A DNA stretch of 64,000 nt from Synaphobranchus kaupii. Taxonomy: Eukaryota > Chordata > Actinopteri > Anguilliformes > Synaphobranchidae. The position numbers and the translations under genes are program-made. The first letter of the stretch is position 1. The number at the start of each line of letters is the position of its first letter. The stretch is taken from positions 5,110,711 to 5,174,710 of the forward strand of contig CM056391.1 in NCBI GenBank assembly GCA_029718625.1, written 5' to 3'. Shown here in pieces: positions 33,030 to 45,852 of this stretch. Under the pieces are notes generated by a model. The model did not search any database, had not been told where the DNA came from, and saw only the letters and a program-made list of their open reading frames with translations.

Positions 33030-33100
33030 GCCTAGGCTATGCACACACGCACACACACAGACGCATAGGCTATGCACACACGCGCGCGCACACACACATA
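32935..33100. repeat. (CA)n microsatellite with duplicated flank
   Basis: About 45 CA dinucleotides (to 33026), then CAGACGCCTAGGCTATGCAC and CAGACGCATAGGCTATGCAC in tandem, separated by further CA/CG-rich runs. Confidence 0.95.
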
Positions 33101-34140
33101 TGTTTTGGCCTTTCCAGGTATCTTTGGAATCCCTAGTTTTAGACTTGGATGACCTCACTCTCACAGTGCAGTAGGGACAGGTTCTAATCTCGTTCCAGGC
33201 TTTATAAAAGGATTTTTTAAATAAAATGTTCATTTTAATTGCTCTCTGTAGCCAATGTATCTCTTTGCCTCTGGCTCTACACAGGATATGAGGATGTAAG
33301 TCATAGGCGTGCTTTTCTACGGGTCGCTGGCACGCTTTTCATTGCTGAACCTTTGTTGAATCTGCTGGATAACGTGTTCGGATCAAAGTACAAAGTGTTT
33401 GTGGAATTATTTTTCTTCCCAGTGGACACCACTGCATCCTCACAAGTTATAAAAAACACATTTCGTAAGGATTGAAAAACCAAATGTCATTTTTTTTTTT
33501 CTCCCATCATGCTTTACCCCAAAGATGTGATATTGTAATGTTATGCTCTTGCACGTCACGGAACTGATCAGCAGATTAATTGGCAGCATTACTGCTGTCA
33601 ATCAAGTCCTGATATCTCACCACAGCCAATCAGGTTCATTGGCTAAAGTGTAGTGATCCCACCAGCTTGGATGTAAACCTGCAGCATGTAACATGTAACC
33701 AGTAGTCTACATGGTTAAGTCCCTTATATATGGCACACTACTGTTTTACGCTTCCACAAGCCGCTTGACCTGATTTGGCTCTATGGAGGACCCATAAAAG
33801 GACAACATGTCCATTTGCAATGTAATCTGCCCTCGATAAAAGAGTCTGCTAAGAGATAAGGGTCTGCTACACATGCTAATCGTGCACAGCGACTGTTTCA
33901 TTAGCTGGAAAAGCTCACAGGGTGGATGATTTATGACCTGCTCTTCAGGAAAAAATAAAACGCACTTTATGAAAGTAATTTTATAAAATCGATGAGCATT
34001 GTTGGAGAGTGAAAAGCTCTTAAGATGAACTGGTGAACATCCTGATCTTCCTCTAAAGGTTACTAAAGTTCAGTCACTGCCCTCTCTTCCTGCTGAAATA
34101 ATTTAAATAATCCTCTCAGGACTACTAGTACACATCTGTC
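33100..34140. other. No gene recognised
   Basis: AT-rich single-copy-looking sequence. The 78-codon frame at 33239-33475 shows no motif. Confidence 0.35.
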
Positions 34141-34142
34141 AG

Positions 34143-34262
34143 AATCCAGTCCTGGAGGGCCACAGTGTCTGCAGGTTTAACTCCAGTCCTGGAGGAGGCG
34201 CTGTGTCTGGAGTTTCAACTCAAGTCTTGGAGGGCAAATCTTGTCTGCAGGTTTAACTTGAT
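34143..34262. repeat. CAGTCCTGGAGGGC-type dispersed repeat
   Basis: CCAGTCCTGGAGGGCCACAG, CTCCAGTCCTGGAGG and CAAGTCTTGGAGGGC repeat three times, each followed by GTCTGCAGGTTTAAC or a variant. A related piece (CTCCAGGTCCTGTGGCCCAC) is at 51358-51400. This resembles the ends of common teleost DNA elements. Confidence 0.55.
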
Positions 34263-34462
34263 TTGCTTACTCAAAACTCAAGACAAAAGTTAATTGCAGT
34301 TCAATCTGACGCAGACTGTAACGCAGACGCTAAATAGGGTGAAGGATTGAAATGGTGCAGAGAGATCATTCAGTTCAGATTCATACGCGATTCATGTCTT
34401 TTTCTCTCTTCTGAGAGGAAGAGGCTGATTTGGCAAAATGTCTCCTTTCAAAAAAGACACAT

Positions 34463-34690
34463 GGGCCATGTCCGAATCAGCGCACTTGCCTACTATTCAG
34501 TATTCCAGTTGAGTATACTTTTTAAAAAAGCTGTTAAGTATGCGACAATTGTGAAAGTTCAGTTTTCTTAATATCCCCGCATGATATACTTATTTCCGGG
34601 TTTTCACTGATAATAGTATGGAGGATATTTTTCGCATACTGCAGTAAGTAGTATTCTGTATGCTAGTACACAGTAAATAGGACACAGTAG
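34463..34690 (+). repeat. GTCCGAA-family dispersed repeat, copy 2 (uninterrupted)
   Basis: It starts GGGCCATGTCCGAATCAGCG. CTTAATATCCCCGCATGATA at 34568 is the site that carries a SINE in the 42838 copy. It ends around AGTAAATAGGACACAG. Confidence 0.7.
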
Positions 34691-35255
34691 ATATGGCTAA
34701 GATAACTTTGGGGTTCATCCTCTGCAGTTTGGGTATTTTAGAAGAACACCAGATACTCAGTGTACTTAACGTCGAAAGTTCTCTCTCTCTCCGTACAACT
34801 GAGGCCATTACATTCCAATCTCATGCATCTCCTTAGAAGATTCACAGAGGGGCGTGTCCAAGTACAATGCTATGGCAACCGACATTATGTAGTGTAACAC
34901 AGCACTGGAAACTCAGTTAACGACCTGGAGAGGCATAAAGAAGCAGAGTCACAGATATTCTCGATGGACATCGCATGCGTTCTTTCCTTCCTCCATTTTT
35001 CTAGGTTTCTTGAGTTGGTAACAGAAGTTTCCGGGGCATCTCAGCGTGCATACAGACAATAATGCACTTGGTTATAAATCTATGAACATGGATAAGATAG
35101 GAATGTCTCAGTGTCGGACGGACAGAACGTTCAACGTTAAGGACGCGGAGTCGAGCATCTTTCGCTTAGAGTGAAGTATCTGGACTCGGCCCAATATTGC
35201 GCTACCATGACGATGACCCCATGTGGACAATTTAAATGACCCAACAGGACGGCGG
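34690..35255. other. No gene recognised
   Basis: No repeat, domain or RNA gene seen. Confidence 0.35.
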
Positions 35256-35259
35256 GAAA

Positions 35260-35655
35260 CGTGGGGGGGGGGGGGGGGTTCCAACTTGGAAAAGGGCAAG
35301 TGAAGTTACCCGGGAGACGGAAAGCGGCTCTCGGAGACTCTGCGCAGTTACCGTATGTACAGGAAGGGGCTGGGGGGGGGGGGGGGGGGCGGGGGATCCA
35401 GGAGAGGGAGAGAAAGAAACAGATTGCGGTGAGGTGTCTGATTTTGGGGGGAGGGGGGGGGGGCAAGGTGGCGCAGGGGAGATGACAGTATGTTGGGTGG
35501 GATTAAGAAGGAAAGGCAGATGGCACAGGCTGGCAGCTCTTTAGGATCAGGCACAGCTGAGGAGGGAGGGTCACCACCCCACCCCCCCCCCCCCCCCCAT
35601 ACGCCCCCCCCCCCACCCCCAACCCCCAAACCCCCCCCCCCCGGAGCCAATCCTT
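35260..35655. repeat. Opposed G-tract and C-tract cluster
   Basis: G-tracts lie at 35263-35278, 35372-35389 and about 35446-35463, then C-tracts at about 35577-35598, 35605-35614 and 35630-35642. The many Gly- and Pro-rich frames on both strands are shadows. Both strands have G-quadruplex potential, and the two halves could pair. Confidence 0.85.
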
Positions 35656-36103
35656 CCACCGCTTTGAACAAGAAAGCATCTTCATACAAACGCGTCGGGA
35701 TTTGGAGGAGACCACTTCAAAAGAGGGAACACCCCCACCTCCCCCGATCGCCCCCTTACCCCAATTCCAAACATATGTTATGAAGAATGCATGATGCAAT
35801 GCCAGTAGAATTTTATGATATTTATGTGTTTATATACATGCGTGTATATGTGCATGTATATACTGTATGTACGTATTTAAGTGTGTATATAGGGGGGTGT
35901 GGGGTATGTAAAAAGAAAACGGTTTATTGGCCATTTGTAATGAATAAACTGGGATTCCCTGTCATGAACTGTTGTGAAATATTACTCAATTGAAATAGCA
36001 TACACCTTCCATTTTTTATTTCTTTTTGACAGTTATGAACAGTTTTTACTGTGGTCCTGGAAAAATGTGATTATTTATTTTTATCTATATATGCAGCTGG
36101 TAC

Positions 36104-36291
<188 letters not shown>

Positions 36292-36299
36292 TTCTGCAC

Positions 36300-36890
36300 C
36301 TGCCTCTGCATTGTATAATGCCTGTATTTCACACAAACAGTTATTGGCAATTAGACAAGGAGAGAAAAAAAGCCTCTATCCATCTGGACCATAAATCCTA
36401 CAGTAAGAAATAATGAGCTTTTCAATGGAACGACATCCCTGCAAAAAAGAGACCAACTCTTATTTAAACATTTTAACTATTTTCATTTAAGCTGCAGGGA
36501 GTGTACAAATGTGAATAAGATATAATTGTCAACACAAGAGATTTAAGTTTTGGTTTGGAAACTGATAGATGGATATCACATATTAATTAGATAGATATTA
36601 ATGTGCCTGCCAGCCAGACATAATACGTTAACTCTGTTTATGACTCTTTCTGTCAGATTCTTCTCCCCTCTCAGTCTTGTTACCACGGTGAGCAGACGGG
36701 GTTGCCTGGAGATGAGGGCACGAAGTTCCGCAGGCAAACCAGCAGCAACCCGATCACTTGACCTAAAAACCCTCCCTGTCCTGCAGGCGGCCAGCAGTAG
36801 GAAACGGAGATTACGATTGGTGCCTGCCGAAAGGGGCGTGGCTGACCACCTGGGGGGCAGGCCTTTTAATCTGCGGTGAGGGAGAGACCG
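36300..36890. other. No gene recognised
   Basis: A 92-codon frame (36601-36879) lacks motifs. Confidence 0.35.
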
Positions 36891-36895
36891 TGAAT

Positions 36896-37828
36896 AACGT
36901 TTTACAACCTCCTCAAATCACCAGACGTTTTACAACCTCTTCAAATCACCAGACGTTTTACATCCTCCTCAAATCACCACATGTTTTACAACCTCCTGAA
37001 ATCACCACACGTTTTACAACCTCTTCAAATCACCAGACGTTTTACAACCTCTTCAAATCACCAGACGTTTTACATCCTCCTCAAATCACCACATGTTTTA
37101 CAACCTCCTCAAATCACCACATGTTTTACAACCTCCTCAAATCACCAGACGTTTTACAACCTCTTCAAATCACCAGACGTTTTACATCCTCCTCAAATCA
37201 CCACACGTTTTACAACCTCCTCAAATCACCACATGTTTTACAACCTCCTCAAATCACCACACATTTTACAACCTCCTCAAATCACCACACATTTTACAAC
37301 CTCCTGAAATCACCACATGTTTTACAACCTCCTGAAATCACCACACATTTTACAACCTCCTGAAATCACCACACATTTTACAACCTCCTGAAATCACCAC
37401 ACGTTTTACAACCTCCTGAAATCACCACACATTTTACAACCTCCTCAAATCACCACACATTTTACAACCTCCTGAAATCACCACACATTTTACAACCTCC
37501 TGAAATCACCACACGTTTTACAACCTCCTCAAATCACCACACATTTTACAACCTCCTGAAATCACCACACATTTTACAACCTCCTCAAATCACCACACAT
37601 TTTACAACCTCCTGAAATCACCACACGTTTTACAACCTCCTGAAATCACCACACATTTTACAACCTCCTGAAATCACCACACATTTTACAACCTCCTGAA
37701 ATCACCACACATTTTACAACCTCCTCAAATCACCACACATTTTACAACCTCCTCAAATCACCACACATTTTACAACCTCCTCAAATCACCACACGTTTTA
37801 CAACCTCCTGAAATCACCACACATTTTA
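36896..37828. repeat. 28-bp minisatellite, about 33 copies
   Basis: The unit is CGTTTTACAACCTCCTCAAA plus TCACCACA. Variants (CTC/CTG, CACA/CAGA, ACGTTTT/ATGTTTT/ACATTTT) are mosaic. The first third is richer in CTTCAAATCACCAG types and the last two thirds in CACACATTTT types, so expansion was probably directional. The 157-codon frame is a shadow. Confidence 0.96.
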
Positions 37829-37829
37829 T

Positions 37830-38390
37830 GACGTGTCACAAATACCCTTCTGGGACCTGGCAGAAAATAAAAGTAATCATTTCTCATTTTTGTGAACATA
37901 ATCAGTGTTATTAATATAATAATAACACTATTAAAAGTGTCTGAGATGACAAAAAGACATGTTACAGTGAAAATATTTTAGAAAATATTATTTCTATTGA
38001 ATTTATTTTAGACTTGCAGTTTAGGTTCCAGGTTTAAATCCCTTCGATGAGAAACCCTTGATCTCCCCAGTAAAAGTCCCGCTTGGACATTATGGCAGCG
38101 ATCATTGTGATTTATGCAACCAAGTCATTACTCAAAATGCAAGGGTTTATTGCTAATGTGTTCTTCTATCTCAGGGTGACGAGCACACAGCGTGCACGGT
38201 GGTGTTTTACGCTATGATGCCGATGGTGCATTCTGAAGTGCGTTGCCTTGGCAATAACGAGCGCAATAACGACGACTGTAACCCTCAATGATGACCGTTC
38301 ATCGCCTGTCTGGCAGTCGCTCCAGAGAAACGCCGTTTCGCCCAACGCTCCTGTCAATCAGCTCATTTTGAAGTGCTCGATCTTTACCTT
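37830..38390. other. No gene recognised
   Basis: Nothing beyond short frames was seen. Confidence 0.35.
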
Positions 38391-38395
38391 GCCGC

Positions 38396-38464
38396 AGAGA
38401 GAGAGAGAGAGAGAGATTGAGAGAGAGATTGAGAGAAAGAGGCAGATTGAGAGAGAGAGAGAGA
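38396..38464. repeat. (GA)n microsatellite
   Basis: GA repeats with ATTGAGAG interruptions. Confidence 0.93.
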
Positions 38465-38985
38465 CATTCAAACTAATCCTCGGTTTTACTGATAACCATC
38501 CTCCCCGCTCTCCGCCCTCCTGAAGTGCATTTGCGCTGCCGTAAGCACATTTCACCTGATGATGGATTCTTTTAATTAAGCACTTTCCCCCAATGACAAT
38601 AGGCCCCGCCTGCCCACATTAACGGGTGGGTATGACCTCCATTAGCTGGTTCCAGGTGTAGTGACATATTGGCACGCTTTGGCGCGGTGCACGACTCAGG
38701 GTCTGACAGGGTAATTGATTGTGGGCCATTTAACGGAGCCTCTTCAGAGTTGTCACTTTGGGTCGGTGACAGATTGTTCCGGATTGAATTCTCTCTCCCC
38801 AACTCCCCTCCACCCCCCTACCCGGCGTCCGTTGGCCATGGTTCTTGGACGGACGGAGGGAGGAGGAGGAAGAAGAGGGAGCAGTGCCAAGCCGATGCAG
38901 ACCTCCCTGTGTCTCAGCTGTTTGTCCAATGCTACGTCAGGCCCTAACCTGCCCTGACTGCTTATAGATGCACTGTGGCAGAGAG

Positions 38986-39412
38986 AGGCTATGGCTTACC
39001 TCACCTGAAGCTACGGCTAACCTCACCCGATGCTACGGCTAACCTCATCTGATGCTACGGCTAAACTCACCTGAAGCTACGGCTAACCTCACCCGATGCT
39101 ACGGCTAACCTCATCTGATGCTACGGCTAAGCTCACCTGAAGCTACGGCTAACCTCATCTGATGCTACGGCTAAACTCACCTGAAACTATGGCTAACCTC
39201 ACCCTATGCTACGGCTAACCTCATCTGATGCTACGGCTAAGCTCACCTGAAGCTACGGCTAACCTCATCTGTTACTACGGCTAACCTCACCTGAAGCTAC
39301 CGCTAACTTCGCCCGATGCTACGGCTAACCTCATCTGTTGCTACAGCTAACCTCATCTGATGCTACGGCTAACCTCACCTGAAGCTACAGCTAACCTTGC
39401 CCGATGCTTCAA
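38986..39412. repeat. 22-bp minisatellite, about 19 copies, higher-order
   Basis: The unit is CCTCATCTGATGCTACGGCT plus AA. Types CACCTGAAGCTACGG, CACCCGATGCTACGG and CATCTGATGCTACGG alternate in a roughly three-unit (66-bp) order in the first half, which indicates higher-order duplication. Confidence 0.93.
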
Positions 39413-39419
39413 TAAGGAG

Positions 39420-40490
39420 GAAAGTCACATTGCAGCTGGGAAACTGCACTCATTCACAAGCACACGCTGGCTCGCAAACGGGAAAAATAAACTCACTTCC
39501 GTGCGCAACATGTTTTAAAGCCCCCAAAGTTTATTAAATTTATTAACAAAGTTTATTATGGTCTGTAAAGACCATATTTTGACATGGTAGGATGAAGAAG
39601 ATCTACTTGGTCTAAACAGTGTCTTCCATGTGTGGTTAATAAACTTGCTTGGGGATGATTAAACTTAAAGTGGTGGGGTATTTCAATGGCGTAGTCTGTA
39701 AGAGTATTCTCTCGTGTCTACATGCTCGTTGCAAGCCACGATGTCGGCAGCTGCAATCCGAACGCTCACATTTCTCTCACGCTTTGCACTGTGGTGTCCA
39801 ATAAAAGCCCTAAAAATATAATTTAAAAAAATGTCATTAAATTAATCGAGGATATTTTTCCTTCAGTAATAAGGAAATCCACCCTGCCAGGGTGTTTTTA
39901 AAAAACAAGGATATCATATAAAATAAGTCCTGCTACCATCAATTTAACTGTCTGATGGGTCAGTGTTAAAATCATACTTCTAGAATGTTCTTCGCAAACG
40001 TGCAAAGGGATTTGACCCAAGTTTTGCCGTTGTGCCAAATGTGGTCAGGATTTGCTTCAGGAACACCTGAGAATTATTCATGAACTGCATCTCATGCAAT
40101 TAGTTTTTTTTTTTGCTTAATTTTCATACGTAATGCGAAAGCGCAAAAAGCAGTTTAATTTTGTATCTCCAAATTCAAATTCGGCGTATGATCTGGCCTC
40201 AGTCATAATTAACATTCCATCTGTCGTACTGGCTACGGGACAACTAGCTGCTGAAAACATAGCCCTCTGTAGTCCTCAGCCCTCTACCTCCTCTTTTAGG
40301 AGGAGGATGAAAGGCCTTTTACATGCTACCACACATAAACAACAGCAATATCCCCTCAGGCATAGTACAATTCTCACAAATCTGGTTCATTGTTTAGATC
40401 ATTTTTGTTAATTATTTTTTAATGTAATTCCATCTGCCTTGACTTCCAGGTAATTTATGCAAACAGCCTCCTGCTTTGGAATCAATGTGC
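39420..40490. other. No gene recognised
   Basis: AT-rich. A 92-codon frame at 40133-40411 lacks motifs. Confidence 0.35.
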
Positions 40491-40496
40491 TACACA

Positions 40497-40630
40497 GCAA
40501 AATCTTCAGTCTTAATTCTACCCTACAAGAGTTTATATGGGTCCACTATTTATCATATATAAAAGACTACAATGTTCAATGTATGTAGATCAAAAAACTG
40601 AGTTGATTTAACACTGAACATTTTAACATG
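40497..40630. repeat. Palindromic MITE-like repeat, copy 2 of 3
   Basis: ACAGCAAAATCTTCAGTCTT on the left faces GAGTTGATTTAACACTGAAC on the right, as at 713-805. Confidence 0.55.
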
Positions 40631-40639
40631 TAAAAATCT

Positions 40640-42830
40640 AGAACTGAGTCTTTTCTAAAGCCATTGATGGGGTGTATCCTCTGATGATGACCTTGGTTAT
40701 ACCAAGTGTAAGACTTTTTCATCTCATTACCTCATTTCAAAATAAAGGAAATGTTTATTTAATAATTCTAGTAATATTCTTTATGCCATATGCAGTCCGC
40801 TGTTGAATGACTTTTAAATAAAAATGAAAACTATCAATAAACAAGTTCACATTTTGTGCAAAATAAATGACGGGTGTCTTTTTAAAATAATACGGTATGT
40901 ATGTCATATGCTGCCCCGTGTTGAGTGACATGTTAAGGAAATGACTGGTGATTTTTATTTGCAGATTAACAGGTCCAGAGGCCATTTAAGATGGTGGAAA
41001 TTGGGAATATTGCGCACCATTCAGACCAGACGGAGAGAACTTGGGCAGAGGGGTGTGAGAAATGCCGTTTTTTTACGGCTTCTTAGAGGGCGAGTCCTGA
41101 AGGCCTTGGCGGTAATAAAGTGGTCAGCCCTGGTCGCCACGGTGACACCACAGCGGGCAGAGCAGGATGCCGCCCCCTTGCCACACAACGGCGGGATCCG
41201 AGGCCTTCCAGGCCCCGGGGCTAGACCCAGAAAAGTGGGAGGGACCAAGTGTATTTAAAAAAGCACTTATATCATTTGCCACTAGGGGCAGTATTCAAAT
41301 TCCCACTAGCTTACCGTCTGTCATTTATAGGGTCACATTTCTTCCCTAAAGTCAGTCACCCACAGGGATTTAAACTTGCATTACAATCAGTATACTCGTA
41401 GGGTCCCCCATAGGCACTAGGCTCAGTCGCTTGACTAATCACACAATTAGTGGTTAATTGTGACCCTCAGAAAAAAAGTTAATTAATTTTCCTACCACAC
41501 AGAGAGAAAGGAAAGTAAATATGGATGGAATGTCAAACAAAAAGGTCAGAATAACCTCGAATGACGTGCATTTCCATACATGCATGCACTCAATGGAAGA
41601 CCAATCCCCTCGGCAAAGCAGTTTTGGCAGCAGGCTGCTGATATTTTTAAGCAGAAAGGTACTCTACACAGTGCTTCTAAAGAAAGCAATAATGGACCTA
41701 CTAATAAATGCTTCCACATCAATGCTTGATAAACCAAATTGCCTTGTCACTTTAAGAGGTGGGGAGAATCAGAAACAAGAACAGGAAATGATGTATGGTC
41801 CATCCAGTTTTGTAGGAAAGGGGCGGAGCAGGAAAAGGAAGAAAATCCAAGGTAGGCACAGGTAGGCCCAGTGAAAGAAGAATCATCATGGCTCAGCATG
41901 GAGAGTGACTCAAAACCACTTCATTTCTGCATCCTTGCTTTCATAGTTCATAATTAATTTTGGTTTTCGTTTTTCCATCCAAGGAAAGGATTCAAACGTG
42001 TGTTTAGAATGCATGGGATTGTGAATACAAGGCTGTGCAACTTCAGGTAAATTCAAAACTTTCTCCCCCCTGACTTTTTGCTGAGGATTCATTGAGCAAT
42101 GTGTTTCTGGACATGTTATTAACGATTTGATTGTTTTATTTGTTTGTTTCTATAATTGATTTGGGAATTTCTTTTTTTGAATCTGATTGTTGGACTTCTG
42201 ACTGGTGGAGCACTGATTGGTGGAGCTCTTGATCTGTTGCAGTTTGTGTTTATAGTGTTTGTTTCTGTTCTTTGGTTGATCAGTTTGGATCTTTGATATT
42301 TCTTTATATTTTTGTGCTTTTCATTGATACTTCTTTTCAGCGCATATTTGGTTAGTTATTTTTCTTTATTTGTTTTTCTCACATACAATATGAGGACTTG
42401 TTTTGCTTTAACTTATGTGCTGATTTGGGTGTTAAACAGCAGGTTTTTTTAAATACTTCTTCCTGAAGGCCAGGCCAAACATTTTCCACATACTACTTCT
42501 AAAAATACTAAGAATAAATAAGATGTGTTGTCCATGTGTGTAAGCAAAATGCATGCCTTCTTTACGTGGTGGAGTTCACCGCTATGAGGATTGAAAAGCA
42601 CAAAGGTTGAATTGAAAATGGGTGGTCGTTTGGGGACCGAGACCAACTGTCAATCGGGGACAACACAATTCAATCATAAATGTAACACTTTCACAAAATA
42701 TCCTGTCACAATCTAACATGCTGTATGCCCAAATTCCACACAGTTCCTTTTAGATGGTCTGTTAGGGCATAACCTTTGAACCCTGAAAACCTCTTCTGAA
42801 CCCTGTGAACCCATTCTGTCTGATCCTTAT
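40640..42830. other. No gene recognised
   Basis: The 114-codon plus-strand frame at 41521-41865 is Lys/Arg- and Ser-rich at its end and shows no motif or splice context. The 41100-41240 part is GC-rich. Confidence 0.35.
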
Positions 42831-42837
42831 CATTCTG

Positions 42838-43300
42838 TGAGAGCTCCGAATAAGCGCACTTGCCTACTATTGAGTATGCCAGTTGAGTATACTTAAAAAA
42901 ACAAAAAAAAAACAAAGTGTTAAGTATGCGACAGTTCTGAAAATTGAGTGTTCTTAATATTACATTACATTACAGGCATTTAGCAGACACTCTTTTCCAG
43001 AGCGACTTACACAACTTCTTATTACATTTATCCATTTATACAGCTGGATATATACTGAAGCAATTCAGGTTAAGTACCTTGCTCAGGGGTACAACGGCAG
43101 TATCCTACCTGGGAATCGAACCTGGAACCTTTCGGTTACAAGTCCAGTTCCTTAACCATTATACTACACTGCCGCCATAAGTATATCATCCCTGGATGAT
43201 ATACTTATTTCCGAGTTTTCGCTTATAACAGTATGGAGGAAATGTGTTGCATACTGCATGTGACTAAACAGTATGCAGTAAGCAGTATACAGTATGCTAG
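42838..43300 (+). repeat. GTCCGAA-family repeat, copy 3, split by a SINE
   Basis: The halves 42838-42957 and 43177-43300 align with the uninterrupted copy at 34463-34690 (CGCACTTGCCTACTATTGAG; then GATATACTTATTTCCGAG). The SINE at 42958-43176 sits at the TTAATAT site. A reverse terminus TTTCGGACACAGCC at 43548 may be the far end of the same element. Confidence 0.75.
42958..43176 (-). mobile_element. Full-length tRNA-derived SINE with L2-type tail
   Basis: On the minus strand it starts GGCGGCAGTGTAGTATAATG (A box) with a B box GGTTCGATTCC at about 43121-43111, then the middle domain (CCTGAGCAAGGTACTTAACC), and ends GTCGCTCTGGAAAAGAGTGT then TAATGTAATG. RNA polymerase III promoter boxes and an L2-type tail fit the teleost UnaSINE-like group. 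It needs LINE reverse transcriptase from elsewhere. Confidence 0.85.
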
Positions 43301-43571
43301 TGTAGTGGGTGTAGTTCGGCCAGTTCACCAGTAAGCACAGTGCAGTGCAGTAAAGCGAAGGCCTTGTAGCAGGTTACCGTGACAACACTCTCGCTGATTG
43401 GTAACGAGTTCGCTTTGGAATATTTGGACGAGTGAGAGCAGCGGGGTTCAAATCTCACCTTGGACTTCTGAATAAGCTTCTCTCTTTCTACACTCATTAC
43501 ACTCGTACAAGGTAAACAGGACGAAGTAGATAGTGCTCTGTTTCGGACACAGCCTAGGACTGCACACCTGC

Positions 43572-43665
43572 ACAGTAAAATGTTCAGTGCTAATTCAACT
43601 CTAAAAGAGTACACAATAGGGTATATGTATGCTCTGTAACAGTTGATTTAACACTGAACATTTTG
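43572..43665. repeat. Palindromic MITE-like repeat, copy 3 of 3
   Basis: CACAGTAAAATGTTCAGTGC faces AGTTGATTTAACACTGAACA. The centre contains AGAGTACACAATAGGGTATA. Confidence 0.6.
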
Positions 43666-43669
43666 AACA

Positions 43670-44361
43670 TAGCAGCCACCCGCATAAGAAACCTACTGGA
43701 TTATACAACGGCCCTTTTTTAAATGTTTAATATGTTCATTTATACTTGAGACTGACAGCCTGGCAGAGTGCCAATTTTTATGCGATAACGGTATGTCCGT
43801 ACTTCCATACCCCGCAGTATGTGATTGATTGTCAGATGTTCACCACACTGTGAAAACAAGAAAATAATGGAAACAAATCGTCTGTTTAATCCATTAATTT
43901 TTTATCATGTTCATATTTTGAAATTGCATCAGCTGCCATTTTAGCTTTTTCTAAAAGATTTACTGGATTGTCTGACCATTACTGTATCTGCCTCTCTGCT
44001 GGTCCCATTCAGGCCAGTAATGTGAATTTACTGCGATGTTCTTCTTCTCTTTTTTTGGCTGATTGGAGTTCAGTGTCGGACAGCATTTAGCTCTCAGTCC
44101 TCCAGATGAGAAGGCCGGTTATACAGAGCTGACGTTGTTCGGGGAGACTATGAGCACCTGGGCTGCCATTAAACGGCATGTTAGAAGTTTATAACCCACG
44201 AAGCGACACACAAACAGTGCGTTACGTAGCCTGAGTCATCCTGTGGGAAGAACGCAAACGCGGCGAGCAAACAAACACTCTGTTCTCTGGAGTGGCTGAG
44301 AACGAGGGCAGCGGGTTTTCCAGGCAATCTCAGCCATAATCTCTGTACCCATTACTTTGTG

Positions 44362-44408
<47 letters not shown>

Positions 44409-45200
44409 TTGTCCCCAGGAGATAGCGCCCTGCCTGTTATTGATGCCTAAGTGGCCTTTATGGGCCGTGAATAGCTAGGGCCTCGTCGCGACATCTGCGG
44501 TATACGGCTCGGAACGTTCTGAATTGAGTCGTTGGCACTCGTTCAGGCCTAAATTACAGGATTCCTTTTTTTTCCCCCCTTTTGTTGGGGCGACACCTAT
44601 TATCTGAAAGTGGAACTTGAGTCCCGTTGGACGTTGCAGAGAATGCCAGGAAGGGAATACTGATGCACATTGCTATTGCAGTCTCACACAAAGGGATGCC
44701 ACAGAGCATAGCTTAGCTCCTTATTTTGCATATTATTAGTATTATTATTTATTTATAATAACCACCAATGGCCTGCTTATCAGCAGAAGGCAAACTTTCC
44801 CACAAACTTGTGCAGGCCCAGTTTTCATTGCTATGGTATGATGGACCTAAACCATACTGCCGTTAGCTCTTCACTCACACTTGTGTGTGGTTTATGTTCT
44901 GTGGTGCTTATGACATCACGTGCAGTGCTGTCACAGGACAGCAGTACCATCGGGGGCTTTCTACTGTGCACAGCCCCCTATTGGACAAACTAGCCGCTTA
45001 ACCAGCTGAGAAGCTAAGTAATATTTTTCAGTTCAATTCTGTTTGATTTGCATAGCGTAGAGGCAGAGCCCTTGGAGGTATGTAAGTCCAGTCTTGACAC
45101 AATTTTGATATTGCAAAATGCAAGTAACGCATCTAAAGTCTAAACGTCTAAAGTGTCATAGACCAGCAGCATTCGTTCCCCAACATGCTAATGTTTCTGG
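43670..45200. other. No gene recognised; (GT)n at 44368-44401
   Basis: The 44040-44500 part is GC-richer and free of simple repeats except the GT run, so it could hold conserved non-coding sequence. I cannot test this without alignment. Confidence 0.35.
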
Positions 45201-45461
45201 CTTCTTCCCGCATGTTGGGCCTGTCGAGGCCTAACCTTTTGTTTTGCTTTGATGAGCTTGAAATACGTCTGTAGGAAGCACTAGCTGCATACTGTATGCA
45301 CGGGTCCTGGCTTCGAGAAGGGCAGCTTTAGCCAGCAGACTGTGGGTGCCAGACTGACCAGCAGGTGTCGCTGGTGAGCAATGAGATGCAGCCACCCTGG
45401 TAGGCTGAATCATTCCCTCCTGTGCCAATTATGCATCGCCCTCATGGGCTCCCAGCCACAG

Positions 45462-45852
45462 CCTTAACAGATACCAGACTGTGGTGCCCATCCACACACT
45501 GGAAACAGAGCCTTAACAGATACCAGACTGTGGGGCCCATCCACACACTGGAACAGAGCCTTAACAGATACCAGACCATGGGGGTCCATCCACACACTGG
45601 AACAGAGCCTTCACAGATACCAGAATGTGGGCCCATCCACACACTGGAACAGAGTCTTAACGGATACCAGACCATGGGGCCCATCGACACACTGGAACAG
45701 AGCCTTAACAGATACCAGACCGTGGGGCCCATCGACACACTGGAACAGTGCCTTAACAGATACCAGACTGTGGGGCCCATCCACACACTGGAACAGAGCC
45801 TTAACAGATACCAGAATGTGGGCCCATCCACACACTGGAACAGACCCTTAAC
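45462..45852. repeat. 48-bp minisatellite, 8 copies
   Basis: The unit is CCTTAACAGATACCAGACTG plus TGGGGCCCATCCACACACTGG and AACAGAG, with 1-2 base length variants. Because 48 is divisible by 3, frames stay open on both strands (145 codons plus, 201 minus). Open frames on both strands mark them as shadows. Confidence 0.94.

Noticed and set aside
36890..37363. A 157-codon frame starting MNNVLQPPQITRRF
   Set aside because: It is the 28-bp minisatellite in translation.
41521..41865. A 114-codon plus-strand frame
   Set aside because: No recognisable motif, no splice or promoter context, and ordinary base composition. Kept only as an unassigned stretch.
42958..43176. Functional tRNA gene suggested by A and B boxes
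   Set aside because: The tRNA-like head lacks a proper cloverleaf and is fused to a SINE body and L2-type tail. The same holds for 54146, 46601 and 61673-62064.
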